In this document: piece after piece, positions 33,551-42,683 of the stretch
How the letters are laid out: each line of letters opens with the position of its first letter
Position numbering within the stretch: position 1 is the stretch's first letter
NCBI GenBank assembly: GCA_048499435.1
Contig: JASNZW010000002.1
Coordinates: forward strand, 62,001 to 126,000
Origin: DAOTWC01 sp048499435
GTDB lineage: Bacteria > Chloroflexota > Anaerolineae > Aggregatilineales > Phototrophicaceae
Direction of reading: 5' to 3'
DNA: 64,000 nucleotides
Notes under the pieces: generated by a model
The model's input: only the letters and a program-made list of their open reading frames with translations
Databases searched by the model: none
Told to the model about the DNA's origin: nothing
Program-made: the position numbers and the translations under genes

Positions 33551-35356
33551 ATGGCTGAACGCTACCAGGACAGCCTGCTTTATCGCATCCGTCACTCCGC
33601 CGCGCATGTGCTGGCCGAGGCGATGCTGGAACGCTTCCCCGAAGCGAAGATCGCCATTGGCCCGCCCATCGAGGACGGCTTCTACTACGATTTCGACCTG
33701 CCGCGCTCGGTCAGCGACGAGGACCTGGCGTGGGTTGAAAACCGCATGAAGGCGATCATCCGCGAGGGCCACGCCTTTACTGAGCGCGAGGTCACGCCCG
33801 ACGAAGCGCGCGCCTTCTTCCACGACCAGCCCTATAAGCTGGAGCTGATTGACGACCTGGTGGCGGGCCGCGTGGACGAAAACGGCAGCCAGGTGGCCGC
33901 CCCGGCGCAGCGCCTCACCTTCTGGACGCAGGACACCTTCACCGACCTGTGCCGGGGGCCGCACGTGGAAAACACGCGCAGCATCAACCCGGACGCCATC
34001 AGCATCACCTACACGACGCCCGCCGGGGCGTACTGGCGCGGCGACGAAAAACGGCCGCAGCTCACGCGCATCTACGGGACCGCCTGGGAGGACCCGGAGG
34101 CCCTCCAGGAATACCTGCACCTGCTGAACGAGGCGAAGAAGCGCGATCACCGCATCGTCGGCGAGCGCCTGGGCCTGTTCACCATCAGCCCGCTGGTGGG
34201 CAAGGGCCTGCCGCTGTGGAAGCCGCGCGGCGCGATGCTGCGCGACACGCTCGAACGCTGGCTGCGCCAGGTTCAGCTCGACAACGGTTACGACCCGGTG
34301 GTGACGCCCCACATCGGCAACCTGAATCTGTACCGCACGTCCGGGCATTACCCGTACTACAGCGACAGCCAGTACGCGCCGATCCTGGTGGACGACGAAG
34401 AGTTTCTGCTCAAGCCGATGAACTGTCCGCACCACTGCATGATCTACAAGAGCGACCTGCACAGCTACCGCGACCTGCCGCTGCGCCTGGCGGAGTTCGG
34501 CACGGTCTACCGCTACGAGCAGAGCGGCGAGCTGCGCGGCCTCACGCGCGTGCGCGGCTTCACCGTTGACGACGCGCACCTGTTCGTCACGCCGGAGCAG
34601 CTTCTGGATGAATTTAAGGGCGTCGTGCGCCTGATCCAGTACGTGTTCAACACGCTGGGCCTGACGGATTTCCGCGCCCGCGTAGGCACGCGCGACCCGG
34701 AGAGCGACAAGTACGTCGGCGATGTCGGCCAGTGGGAGAAGGCGACGGCGGCCATCATCGCCGCCTGTGACGACATGGGCCTGCCGTATGTGGTTGAAGC
34801 CGGCGAGGCTGCCTTCTACGGCCCTAAGCTGGACTTCATCTTCCGCGATGTGCTCAAGCGCGAGTGGCAGTTGGGCACGGTGCAGGTGGATTACAACCTG
34901 CCGGAGCGTTTCGACCTGGAATACGTGGCCGAGGACAACACGCGCCAGCGCCCGATCATGATCCACCGCGCGCCCTTCGGCAGCCTGGAGCGCTTTGTTG
35001 GCATCATCATCGAGCATTTCGGCGGCGCGTTCCCGGCGTGGCTGGCCCCGGTGCAGGCGACGATCATCCCTATCGCCGACCGCCACCTGGACTACGCCAA
35101 CCGCATCGCCGCTGACCTCAAGGCCGCCGGGCTGCGCGCCGAAGTGGACGCGGGCAAGGCGCGCATGGGCGCGAAGATCGCCCACGCGCGCGAGCAGCAC
35201 ATCCCCTATATGCTGATCGTGGGCGACCGCGACATGGAAGCCGGGACTGTCAGCGTGCGTCTGCGCACCGATGAGGACCTGGGCGCGCTGCCGCTGGCGG
35301 ACTTCATGGCGCGCATCGCGCGCGTGGTGGGCGAGAAGGCGCTGGACCTGGGGTAA
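33551..35356 (+). CDS. thrS: Threonyl-tRNA synthetase lacking the TGS domain
   Basis: A 601-residue class II synthetase. It starts directly with the editing domain (RHSAAHVLAEAM, His15 and His19; then DLCRGPHV), followed by the catalytic core with KPMNCPHHC (zinc Cys), RYEQSGELRGLTRVRGF (motif 2) and the anticodon-binding domain at the end. Usual bacterial ThrRS has about 640 residues with an N-terminal TGS domain of about 60. ATG 33551 is preceded by AGGAGG at 6-7 bases, and the space upstream is too short for a TGS domain. No T-box leader is visible. Confidence 0.95.
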   Translation: MAERYQDSLLYRIRHSAAHVLAEAMLERFPEAKIAIGPPIEDGFYYDFDLPRSVSDEDLAWVENRMKAIIREGHAFTEREVTPDEARAFFHDQPYKLELIDDLVAGRVDENGSQVAAPAQRLTFWTQDTFTDLCRGPHVENTRSINPDAISITYTTPAGAYWRGDEKRPQLTRIYGTAWEDPEALQEYLHLLNEAKKRDHRIVGERLGLFTISPLVGKGLPLWKPRGAMLRDTLERWLRQVQLDNGYDPVVTPHIGNLNLYRTSGHYPYYSDSQYAPILVDDEEFLLKPMNCPHHCMIYKSDLHSYRDLPLRLAEFGTVYRYEQSGELRGLTRVRGFTVDDAHLFVTPEQLLDEFKGVVRLIQYVFNTLGLTDFRARVGTRDPESDKYVGDVGQWEKATAAIIAACDDMGLPYVVEAGEAAFYGPKLDFIFRDVLKREWQLGTVQVDYNLPERFDLEYVAEDNTRQRPIMIHRAPFGSLERFVGIIIEHFGGAFPAWLAPVQATIIPIADRHLDYANRIAADLKAAGLRAEVDAGKARMGAKIAHAREQHIPYMLIVGDRDMEAGTVSVRLRTDEDLGALPLADFMARIARVVGEKALDLG

Positions 35357-35380
35357 GCAGCGCACCCGGAATCCCTGCTG

Positions 35381-35690
35381 CAACCTCACCCCTAAGTCCG
35401 CGAAGAAACCTCACCCCTAAATCCGCAAAGAAACCTCACCCCTAAATCCCCTCTCCATAAGGAGAGGGGACTTTGACTCGCGCGCTGCCCTTCTCCCCCT
35501 CTCCCCATGGAGAGGGGGCCGGGGGGTGAGGTTGCGCTGCAGAGGGGGCCGGGGGGTGAGGTTGCGCTGCAGAGGGGCCGGGGGGTGAGGTTGCGCTGCA
35601 GAGGGGCCGGGGGGTGAGGTTGCGCTGCAGAGGGGACCGGGGGGTGAGGTTGCGCTGCAGAGGGGACAGGGGGGTGAGGCTATAGCCGGC
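35381..35690. repeat. Palindromic CCTCACCCC element with 29-30-bp tandem array
   Basis: The 393-base gap after thrS is filled by repeats. The left part has three copies of AACCTCACCCCTAA (from 35382, 35407 and 35432). The centre holds a palindrome CCCCTCTCCATAAGGAGAGG. The right part is a tandem array of a 29-30-base unit (AGAGGGGCCGGGGGGTGAGG plus TTGCGCTGC): five full copies at 35511, 35541, 35571, 35600 and 35629, and a sixth partial from 35659. The left and right halves are complementary, so the whole could fold as a long hairpin. There are no spacers, so it is not a CRISPR. Confidence 0.9.
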
Positions 35691-35749
35691 GGCGTGGGCC
35701 GGCGTTACAATCGGCGGGGTGTGATTTTGCCCGCGCGAGGAACATCCCC

Positions 35750-37456
35750 ATGCCTGACGTTCGCTTCGATCACTACTACCGTTATGACGAGCTGACGCGC
35801 CTGCTGCACGCCTATGCCGCCGAATATCCGCAGTTGGTCGCGCTGGAAAGCATTGGCCGCAGCCACGAAGGGCGCGATATCTGGCTGGTGACCGTCACTA
35901 ACAGCGCCAGCGGCCCCGCCGCCGACAAGCCCGCCCTGTGGGCCGACGGCAACATTCACGCTTCTGAAGTCTCGCCATCCAGCGCCTGCCTGCACCTGCT
36001 CAACCACCTGGTCACGGGCTACGGCAGCAGCGCCGACGTAACGCGCGCGCTCGACACGCGCGCCTTTTACATCTGCCCGCGCGTCAACCCGGACGGCGCG
36101 GAATGGGCGCTGGCCGACCAGCCGAAGATTATCCGCAGCAGCACCCGGCCCTACCCCTACGATGAGGACCCAATCGGCGGGCTGGCGCAGGGCGATGTGG
36201 ACGGTGACGGGCGCATGCTGCAAATGCGCTTCCCGGACCCCGACGGCCCCTGGAAGCCGCATCCCGACGAGCCGCGCCTGCTGGTGCGGCGCGACCCAAC
36301 CGAGACCGGCGGCACGTACTACCGTGTGCTGCCGGAAGGCACGCTGCAGGACTATGACGGGCTGCGCATCTGGGTTCAGCCCAACAAGGAAGGGCTGGAC
36401 CTGAACCGCAACTTCCCGTTTGAGTGGCGGCCTGAGGGTGAACAGTCCGGCGCGGGGCCGTTCCCCACGTCTGAGCCGGAAGTGCGGGCGCTGGTCGCCT
36501 TTATCGTCAGCCACCCCAACATCACCGCCGGCATTTCCTTCCACACGGCGGGCGGGCTGCTGCTGCGCCCTTACGGGACCAAAGCGGACGATGCCTTCCC
36601 CGCCGAGGACCTGTGGACGTTTAAGAAGATCGGCGCGAAGGGGACCGAGATCACCGGCTACCCCAACATCGCTGTGTTTCACGATTTCAGATACCACCCT
36701 AACGAGGTTATCACCGGCGTTTTTGACGACTGGCTCTACGACCACCTGGGCGTCTACGCCTGGACCGTCGAAATCTGGAGTCCGCAGCGGCAGGCCGGCA
36801 TTGACGACTACAAGCCGATCGAGTGGTATCGCGAGCACCCCCTCAGCGACGACGTGAAGCTGCTGCGGTGGAGCGATGAGGCGCTGGGCGGGCGCGGCTT
36901 TGTTGACTGGTATCCGTTTGAGCACCCGCAGCTTGGCCCGCTGGAGATCGGCGGCTGGAACATGCTCTACTGCTGGCGCAACCCGCCGCTGCACCTGCTC
37001 GAAAACGAGATCGCGCGCTTTGCTGACTGGTGCGTGTGGCACGCGCTTATCTCGCCCCGGTTGGAGCTGTTCAGCGTGCAGGCCGAAGCGCTGGGCGGCG
37101 GCGCTTACCGCGTGCAGTTAGCCGTTCACAACACCGGCTGGCTGCCGTCGTACATCTCGAAGAAGGCGCTGGCGCGCAAGGCGGTGCGCGGCGTCATTTG
37201 CGAGATCGCGCTGCCGGCGGGCGCGGCGCTCAGGACCGGCAAGGCGCGCGAGGACATCGGCCAGCTTGAGGGCCGCGCCTATGTGGGCGCGTCGGCAGCC
37301 CCCTGGCCGGCGATCGGCAGCGCCGCCACCGCCAACCGCGCCAAAGCCGAGTGGGTTGTGTACGCGCCGCAGGGCGGCACGGTGGCGCTCACGGCCCGCC
37401 ACGACCGCGCTGGCGTCGTCCACGCTGAAATCAGGCTGGCAGAGACAGGAAACTGA
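35750..37456 (+). CDS. M14 family zinc carboxypeptidase-like protein
   Basis: A 568-residue metallopeptidase. Zinc ligands His70 and Glu73 lie in DGNIHASEV, the third His is in GISFHTAGG, and the catalytic Glu is in WTVEIWSP. LDLNRNFPFEW supplies the substrate-binding Asn-Arg pair. The C-terminal 150 residues are beta-rich, as in some bacterial M14 proteins. There is no signal peptide, so it appears to be cytoplasmic. A TACAAT box lies about 40 bases upstream, just after the repeat array. The epimerase-like gene follows by 3 bases, so they are probably co-transcribed. Confidence 0.88.
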   Translation: MPDVRFDHYYRYDELTRLLHAYAAEYPQLVALESIGRSHEGRDIWLVTVTNSASGPAADKPALWADGNIHASEVSPSSACLHLLNHLVTGYGSSADVTRALDTRAFYICPRVNPDGAEWALADQPKIIRSSTRPYPYDEDPIGGLAQGDVDGDGRMLQMRFPDPDGPWKPHPDEPRLLVRRDPTETGGTYYRVLPEGTLQDYDGLRIWVQPNKEGLDLNRNFPFEWRPEGEQSGAGPFPTSEPEVRALVAFIVSHPNITAGISFHTAGGLLLRPYGTKADDAFPAEDLWTFKKIGAKGTEITGYPNIAVFHDFRYHPNEVITGVFDDWLYDHLGVYAWTVEIWSPQRQAGIDDYKPIEWYREHPLSDDVKLLRWSDEALGGRGFVDWYPFEHPQLGPLEIGGWNMLYCWRNPPLHLLENEIARFADWCVWHALISPRLELFSVQAEALGGGAYRVQLAVHNTGWLPSYISKKALARKAVRGVICEIALPAGAALRTGKAREDIGQLEGRAYVGASAAPWPAIGSAATANRAKAEWVVYAPQGGTVALTARHDRAGVVHAEIRLAETGN

Positions 37457-37459
37457 CAC

Positions 37460-38479
37460 ATGGACATTCTGATTATTGGCGGCACGCAGTTCATCGGGCG
37501 CTTCATGATCGAGACGGCGCTGGCGCGCGGCCACCGTGTCACGCTGTTCAACCGCGGCCGCACCAATCCGGGCCTGTTCCCGCAGGTCGAAAAGCTGCGC
37601 GGCGACCGCGACGGCGCGCTCGACGCGCTGCGGGGCCGCACCTGGGACGCTGTCATTGACAACTGCGGCTACGTCCCGCGCATCGTGCGCCAGTCTGCTG
37701 ACCTGCTGCGCGACTCGGTGGGGCGCTACCTGTTCATCTCGACCATCTCGGTGTACGCCAGCCTGGCCGAGCCGGGTGTCAGCGAGGACTCCCCGCTGGC
37801 GGCGCTGGCCGACGAGACGGCCGAGGCGATCACTGGCGAGACTTACGGCGGGCTGAAGGCGCTGTGCGAGCGCGCCGTGCAGGACGTGTACGGGGCGCGG
37901 GCGCTCATCGTGCGCCCCGGCCTGATCGTCGGCCCGCACGACCCAACGCACCGCTTCACCTACTGGCCGGCCCGCGCCGCCGACGCCAGCCGCTGCGGCG
38001 GCGAGGCGCTGGCCCCCAGCCAACCGGGCCACCTGACGCAGTTCATTGACGCGCGCGACCTGAGCGCGTGGTGCATCAGCCTGCTGGAAGCGGGCGCGGC
38101 GGGCATTTACAACGCCACCGGGCCGGATTACCCGCTGACGCTGGGCGCGGTGTTCGATGCCTGCCGCGTCGCTGCCGGGACCCCGGTGCGCTTCACCTGG
38201 GTTGACGAGGGCTTTCTGCTGGAACAGGGCGTGACGCCGTTCCGTGACCTGCCGCTGTGGGTTCCATCGAGCGAGGCTGGCTTTGGCGCGGTGGACATCA
38301 GCCGGGCGGTCAGCGCCGGGCTGGCATTCCGCCCGCTGGCAGCTACCGTCAGCGACACGCTGGCGTGGTATCAGGGCCGCAGCAGCGCGGAACAGGCCGC
38401 CGACGCCGAACGGGCGGGTATCACAGCGGAACGCGAGGCAGAGCTGCTGGCCGCCTGGCACCGGCGCGAAAACGCATAG
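37460..38479 (+). CDS. NAD-dependent epimerase/dehydratase family protein
   Basis: A 339-residue extended short-chain dehydrogenase. The Rossmann motif is GGTQFIGRF (about 7-15), the active-site YxxxK is YGGLK, and the catalytic Ser is in ISTISVYAS. Residues such as FIDARDLSAWC and YNATGPDYPLT are typical of the sugar-nucleotide epimerase/isoflavone-reductase-like subgroup. It is linked to the M14 gene upstream. The substrate is unknown. Confidence 0.85.
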   Translation: MDILIIGGTQFIGRFMIETALARGHRVTLFNRGRTNPGLFPQVEKLRGDRDGALDALRGRTWDAVIDNCGYVPRIVRQSADLLRDSVGRYLFISTISVYASLAEPGVSEDSPLAALADETAEAITGETYGGLKALCERAVQDVYGARALIVRPGLIVGPHDPTHRFTYWPARAADASRCGGEALAPSQPGHLTQFIDARDLSAWCISLLEAGAAGIYNATGPDYPLTLGAVFDACRVAAGTPVRFTWVDEGFLLEQGVTPFRDLPLWVPSSEAGFGAVDISRAVSAGLAFRPLAATVSDTLAWYQGRSSAEQAADAERAGITAEREAELLAAWHRRENA

Positions 38480-38546
38480 CAGACACTCATCCCGGCGCGG
38501 GCAGATTGTGCTATCATGAACGCCGCTTTTTCAGAAAGAGGCGTTT

Positions 38547-38645
38547 ATGCGCGGGAACAGGCGCTGGTTACAGGTTCTCAATCCGCTGCTCATCACCGCG
38601 GCGGTCACAATTAGCGGGCTGGCGCGCGCGGCGGCGCAGCGATGA
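38547..38645 (+). CDS. 32-residue predicted single-helix membrane peptide
   Basis: A very short reading frame starting at ATG 38547, with AGAAAGAGG upstream and a TATCAT -10-like box at 38511-38516. The product starts with a basic stretch (MRGNRRW) followed by a hydrophobic helix (LNPLLITAAVTISGLA). Its TGA overlaps the ATG of the EEP-domain gene as ATGA, the usual sign of coupled translation. It could be a functional small membrane protein or a leader peptide that controls the next gene. Confidence 0.5.
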   Translation: MRGNRRWLQVLNPLLITAAVTISGLARAAAQR

Positions 38646-39703
38646 GCGCCGCGCCCGCCCGGCCCGTTCGCCGCATGTTCGCCGCCGCCGCCGGGGTTTA
38701 CACGCTGGCGCTGGCGGCGTATCTGCTTCTTCGCCTTGTGGTTGCAGACCGCTGGTGGTGGCTGGCGCTGCTGCACAACTTCGCCCCTTACTATTTCGCG
38801 CCGCTGCTGGTTCTGCTGCCGGCGGCGCTGCTGCTGCGCGACCGCGCCAGCGCCGCGCGCTTAACGCTGCTGCTGGCGGTGGGGGCGCTGTGGTTCGGGC
38901 CGCTGTGGCTGCCGGATAACGCCGGGTCCGCCCGCGCCGTGCCTGACGCCGACCGGCTGAACGTCGTCAGCTTCAACATCCTCTACAACAACGCGCGCCT
39001 GGCCGACGTGGCCGCCTGGCTGCGCGCCGCCGACGCCGACATCGTGGTGCTGCAGGAAGTTGTCCCGGCCAGCGCCGCCTATCTGCTGGCCGCGCTGGGC
39101 GACCAGTACCCCTACGACGACCGCGCGCTGCGCGCCACGCCGCAGCTTACGCTCGCGCGGCTGCCGATTGCGGCGGCGGAAGAGATCAACCTGGGGCAGT
39201 GGTGGGTGCGCCGGCTGGAAGTGGAAGTGGGCGCTGAGGGCCAGCGCGTCGCGGTCTACAACGTGCACCTGCCGATGCCCGTGCGACCGGCGCGCCGCCT
39301 GTCCACGATAAGGCTGCCGGAAGCGGTGGCGCGCTCAGCCGCGCTTGACCTGGCGCTGCGCTACGACGAGACCGAGCGCAACGCCCGCGCGCGGGCGCTG
39401 CTGGCGGCGCTGGCGCAGGAACCGCTGCCGTTCATCGCCGCCGGGGACTTCAACACCAGCGACAACGCCATCCTCTACGGCGAGCTGCGGGCCGCGCTGA
39501 ACGACTCGTTTCGTGAGGCTGGCTGGGGGCCAGGCGTGACCTGGCCCGCCGAGCGCGGCGACGACAACCTGCCGGCTCTGCCGCCCCTCATCCGCATTGA
39601 TTACGTGTGGCACAGCCCCGGTTTCCGCGCGCTGGACGCGCACACCGGCCCCCGGCTGGGGTCCGACCACCTGCCGCTGCGCGTCAGTCTGAGCCGCCGC
39701 TGA
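38642..39703 (+). CDS. Membrane-anchored endonuclease/exonuclease/phosphatase (EEP) protein
   Basis: A 353-residue protein. Three membrane helices occupy about 12-90, then an EEP domain begins near 108. Active-site elements are visible: SFNILYNN (Asn), VVLQEV (Glu), AAGDFNTSD (Asp/Asn) and the terminal GSDHLP (Asp-His pair). Family members hydrolyse phosphodiesters of nucleic acids, lipids or inositol phosphates. The topology would place the catalytic domain at the outer or inner face depending on helix count. The 3' end overlaps the convergent permease gene by 20 bases. Confidence 0.82.
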   Translation: MSAAPARPVRRMFAAAAGVYTLALAAYLLLRLVVADRWWWLALLHNFAPYYFAPLLVLLPAALLLRDRASAARLTLLLAVGALWFGPLWLPDNAGSARAVPDADRLNVVSFNILYNNARLADVAAWLRAADADIVVLQEVVPASAAYLLAALGDQYPYDDRALRATPQLTLARLPIAAAEEINLGQWWVRRLEVEVGAEGQRVAVYNVHLPMPVRPARRLSTIRLPEAVARSAALDLALRYDETERNARARALLAALAQEPLPFIAAGDFNTSDNAILYGELRAALNDSFREAGWGPGVTWPAERGDDNLPALPPLIRIDYVWHSPGFRALDAHTGPRLGSDHLPLRVSLSRR

Positions 39704-41660
39704 CCCCGCTATCGCGCGAGACTTTCGGCTCCACGCGCTTCATATAGGCGTCGCGGTCATCCAACTTGTGGCCGATATGATAGGGCACGGTCGTCACGGC
39801 GACGTTGTCCATGTCGGTGAGCGCCAGGTTGAAGATAAAGGCGCTGTTCTGGTGGAGCGCCTGCTCCCAGAAGCTGTCCATCACCAGATGTCCCATGATG
39901 ATGTGCACGAAGCAGTCGGGTGTTTCGTCCTGAAGCTGGCGAATGTACTCGCGGATCGGCTCCGCAAGCTGGCGGTAAGGCGACGACAGGATCACCAGCT
40001 CGCCCTCGCCGATGCGCTGCTGCCACTTGATGCGCGTCTGCTCGGTGCGGTCAGGGTTGATGCCCACGTGCACGCCCATCCAGGGGTGGCCCAGCGACTT
40101 GGCGAAGTTGACCATGCGCGCCGTCTCGGCGTGGACGTTGTCCACCAGCACCAGCGTCCGCACCGGCTGAACGCGCACCGGCTCCACGTTTTCACGGCTG
40201 AGGCTGATGGCGACCGCTTTGTAGTGCAGATGGATGCGGTAGAAGATGAACACCAGCGTCGGGATCAGCACAACGACAAACCACGCGCCGCTGGTGAACT
40301 TGGTGATGGCGAACACCAGCACCACAACCGAGGTGCAGACCGCGCCCAGCGCGCTGATAACCAGTTTCTGGCGCCAGTGCCGGTCATATTCCAGCGTTGT
40401 CTCCAGGCCCTGGGCGGTCTCGCCGGGCTTAAGCCGGCCTATCCGCCGCAGGTGCACCACCATGCCGGCCTGCGACAGCGTGAAACTGAGGAACACGCCC
40501 ACCGCGTACAGCGGGATGAGCGCCGTCGTGCGCGCGCCGGCCACGATCACCAGCGCCGAGGCGACCGCCGCCAGCAGCACGATGCCCCACGAGAACACCA
40601 GCCGCCCGCCGCGGTAGGTGAGCTGGCGCGGCAGGAAGCCGTCGCCGGCCACCAGCGCCGCCAGCCGCGGGAAGTCAGCGTAGCTGGTGTTGGCGGCCAT
40701 CAGCAGGATCAGCGCCGTCCCGACCAGCGCCAGCAGATACAGCGGGTTTTCCGGCCCGAAGATGGTGCGCCCAAGCTGTGAGATCACCGTTTCGGTCTCG
40801 CTGGGCAGCGCGTGAATCTGGTTGGTCAGGAAGGTGATGCCCAGGAACAGCGTGATCAGAATGCTCGACATCCACACGAGTGTCACGGCGGCGTTGTGGC
40901 TGCGCGGCTCTTTAAAGGCGGTGATGCCGTTGGAGATCGCCTCGATGCCGGTGAGGGCAGTACAGCCGCTGGAGAACGCGCGCAGCACCAGGAAAAGCGT
41001 CAGCGGTTCAAGCGTGGTGTGGTGAAGGGCTTCCACGTCCACGACGGTTGGCAGGCTGCCGCTGAGATAGCGCACGAAGCCCACCACCAGCATGATGAAC
41101 ATCGTCGCCACGAAGAAATAGGTGGGCACGGCGAAGATGCGCCCGCTTTCCCGCACGCCGCGCAGGTTGATCATCGTGATAAGGACGATCACGCCCACCG
41201 CGATACCGGTGCGGTAGGGCAGCAGGCCAGGGAAGGCCGATACGATCTGCGCCACGCCCGACGAGATGGACACGGCCACCGTCAGGATGTAGTCGGTCAG
41301 CAGGGCCGCCCCGGCCACCAGCGCCGGCAGTTGGCCCAGGTTATCGTGCGCGACGATATACGCGCCGCCGCCGTTAGGGTAGGCGTAGATCGTCTGGCGG
41401 TAGGAAACGGTCACGATCACCATCAGCACGGCGATAGCGACGGCGACGGGCAGCGACAGGCCGAAGATGGCCCCGCTGGCCCCCAGCCAGGTCGTGCCAG
41501 CGGCGATTGACAGGATGATGAGGATTTCTTCGATGGCGTAAGCCGTCGAGGACAGCGCGTCTGATGCAAACACTGCCAGCCCCACAGGCCGGCTGACGGC
41601 CTGGTGGGCCAGGTCTTTGGTCTGGAGCGGCTTGCCGACCAGAAAGCGACCGATATTCAT
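39684..41660 (-). CDS. KimA-like potassium importer (APC superfamily)
   Basis: A 658-residue protein with 12 predicted helices and a cytoplasmic C-terminal domain of about 170 residues. It shares with Bacillus KimA (YdaO) the N-terminus FLVGKPL...SDALSSTAYAIEEILIIL, the loop SYRQTIYAYPNGGGAYIV, LRAFSSGCTALTGIEAISNG and the terminal TTVPYHIG. KimA is a proton-coupled high-affinity K+ importer that is inhibited by c-di-AMP through its C-terminal dimer domain. The general APC assignment is firm; K+ specificity is inferred from similarity recalled from memory. It has a long structured leader. Confidence 0.8.
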   Translation of the reverse strand: MNIGRFLVGKPLQTKDLAHQAVSRPVGLAVFASDALSSTAYAIEEILIILSIAAGTTWLGASGAIFGLSLPVAVAIAVLMVIVTVSYRQTIYAYPNGGGAYIVAHDNLGQLPALVAGAALLTDYILTVAVSISSGVAQIVSAFPGLLPYRTGIAVGVIVLITMINLRGVRESGRIFAVPTYFFVATMFIMLVVGFVRYLSGSLPTVVDVEALHHTTLEPLTLFLVLRAFSSGCTALTGIEAISNGITAFKEPRSHNAAVTLVWMSSILITLFLGITFLTNQIHALPSETETVISQLGRTIFGPENPLYLLALVGTALILLMAANTSYADFPRLAALVAGDGFLPRQLTYRGGRLVFSWGIVLLAAVASALVIVAGARTTALIPLYAVGVFLSFTLSQAGMVVHLRRIGRLKPGETAQGLETTLEYDRHWRQKLVISALGAVCTSVVVLVFAITKFTSGAWFVVVLIPTLVFIFYRIHLHYKAVAISLSRENVEPVRVQPVRTLVLVDNVHAETARMVNFAKSLGHPWMGVHVGINPDRTEQTRIKWQQRIGEGELVILSSPYRQLAEPIREYIRQLQDETPDCFVHIIMGHLVMDSFWEQALHQNSAFIFNLALTDMDNVAVTTVPYHIGHKLDDRDAYMKRVEPKVSRDSGVSGGSD

Positions 41661-41835
41661 AGTTGTGTTGTTGCCCTTTACTCAGCGTAGTGTGCCAACG
41701 AGAAATGCCTCAGCCGAGGCAGCAGGGGAATCGAGAGGCGGCGGGGCGCTGCCCGCCGTAAACAAACAAGCCGTGCTTCCACGGCGCAGATCGGTGTTGG
41801 CGAACTGGAACATTTCAGGTCTCATTGGCCAGAAC
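41661..41835 (-). promoter_or_regulatory. Structured 5' leader of the KimA-like gene
   Basis: From the predicted transcription start (about 41835) to the ATG, the roughly 175-base leader holds three hairpins in a row: CCGTG-GAAG-CACGG, GGCGGG-N6-CCCGCC and TGCCTC-GGCT-GAGGCA followed by TTTCT. The last resembles a weak attenuator. Bacillus kimA is controlled by a c-di-AMP riboswitch, but I cannot match that consensus here by eye. The rest of the 302-base gap (41871-41962) holds only a 9-bp hairpin, GGCAGGCGC/GCGCCTGCC (41891-41917). Confidence 0.5.
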
Positions 41836-41841
41836 AATCAA

Positions 41842-41870
41842 ATCGTAGTCCTGCACGGGCCGCCTGTCAA
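41842..41870 (-). promoter_or_regulatory. Consensus sigma-70 promoter of the KimA-like gene
   Basis: On the minus strand a perfect TTGACA (41865-41870), a 17-base spacer and TACGAT (41842-41847). One of the best -35/-10 pairs in the window. Confidence 0.75.
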
Positions 41871-41962
41871 GCGAGAGTTGAGCAGGGGGCGGCAGGCGCG
41901 GGCTTTCGGCGCCTGCCGGATAGTTGTAGACTTGAGGCGTACAGAGAGAGGCTCGCGCGCTG

Positions 41963-42679
41963 ATGAGTTCTGATTTCTGGGCGCACAACCGCGATGTGCG
42001 CCTGCATTACCTGGACAACCAGGCTGACCACCCCGGCCTGCCGCTGCTGTTTGTGCCGGGGCTGCGCGGCCAGGCCGACGATTTCCGCCCGATGCTGGCG
42101 GCGCTGGCCCCGCGCCGGGCGCTGGCGCTCAGCCTGCGCGGGCGCGGCCAGAGCGACACCCCCGACATCGGCTACAGCTTCGCGCACCACGTCAGCGATA
42201 TCGCGGCGGTTATCGCTCAGGCGCGGCTCAACCGCTGCTGTCTGGTGGGGCATTCGCTGGGCGCGGCCTACGCCATCGGCGGCGCGCTCGCGCACCCGGA
42301 CCAGGTGGCCGGGCTGGTGCTGGCCGGCTACCCGGCCGCTTACCCCGATATGTCGGCGGACTGGGCGCTGCACGTGCTCAGCGAATACCCCGGCCAGATG
42401 CGCGCCAAAGCGCTGCTCGGTATTCAGCAGGAATCAGAGGCCATTGATCTGTGGGGCCGCCTGGGCGAGCTGCGCTGCCCGCTGCTGGTGCTGCGCGGCG
42501 GCAAAGCCTCGTCGCGGCTGGACGCGGAAACGGCGCAGAAATACCAGATTTTCGCGCCCCAGGCGCAGGTTGTCGTGTTCGAGGACGCCGGTCACCGCCT
42601 GTGGGTGCCGGATTTCAACCGCTTTATCGGCGCTGTGAGCGCCTTTGCCGCCCGGCTGGACGTGCCGCCCGGCGGCTGA
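41963..42679 (+). CDS. Alpha/beta-fold hydrolase
   Basis: A 238-residue hydrolase. The nucleophile elbow is GHSLGAAY (Ser), the oxyanion region is VPGLRGQADDFRP, the acid lies in the strand after LVLRGGKASSRLD, and the catalytic His is in DAGHRLW. No signal peptide. The substrate cannot be predicted. It ends 4 bases before the convergent TIR-FGE gene. Confidence 0.87.
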   Translation: MSSDFWAHNRDVRLHYLDNQADHPGLPLLFVPGLRGQADDFRPMLAALAPRRALALSLRGRGQSDTPDIGYSFAHHVSDIAAVIAQARLNRCCLVGHSLGAAYAIGGALAHPDQVAGLVLAGYPAAYPDMSADWALHVLSEYPGQMRAKALLGIQQESEAIDLWGRLGELRCPLLVLRGGKASSRLDAETAQKYQIFAPQAQVVVFEDAGHRLWVPDFNRFIGAVSAFAARLDVPPGG

Positions 42680-42683
42680 CGTC

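Noticed and set aside
33498..33551. T-box leader for thrS
   Set aside because: The gap from the upstream stop is about 53 bases, too short, and no T-box sequence is seen.
35511..35690. CRISPR array
   Set aside because: Units of 29-30 bp are directly adjacent with no spacers and no cas genes.
41661..41835. ydaO (c-di-AMP) riboswitch in front of the KimA-like gene
   Set aside because: No match to the conserved core could be found by eye; kept only as a structured leader.
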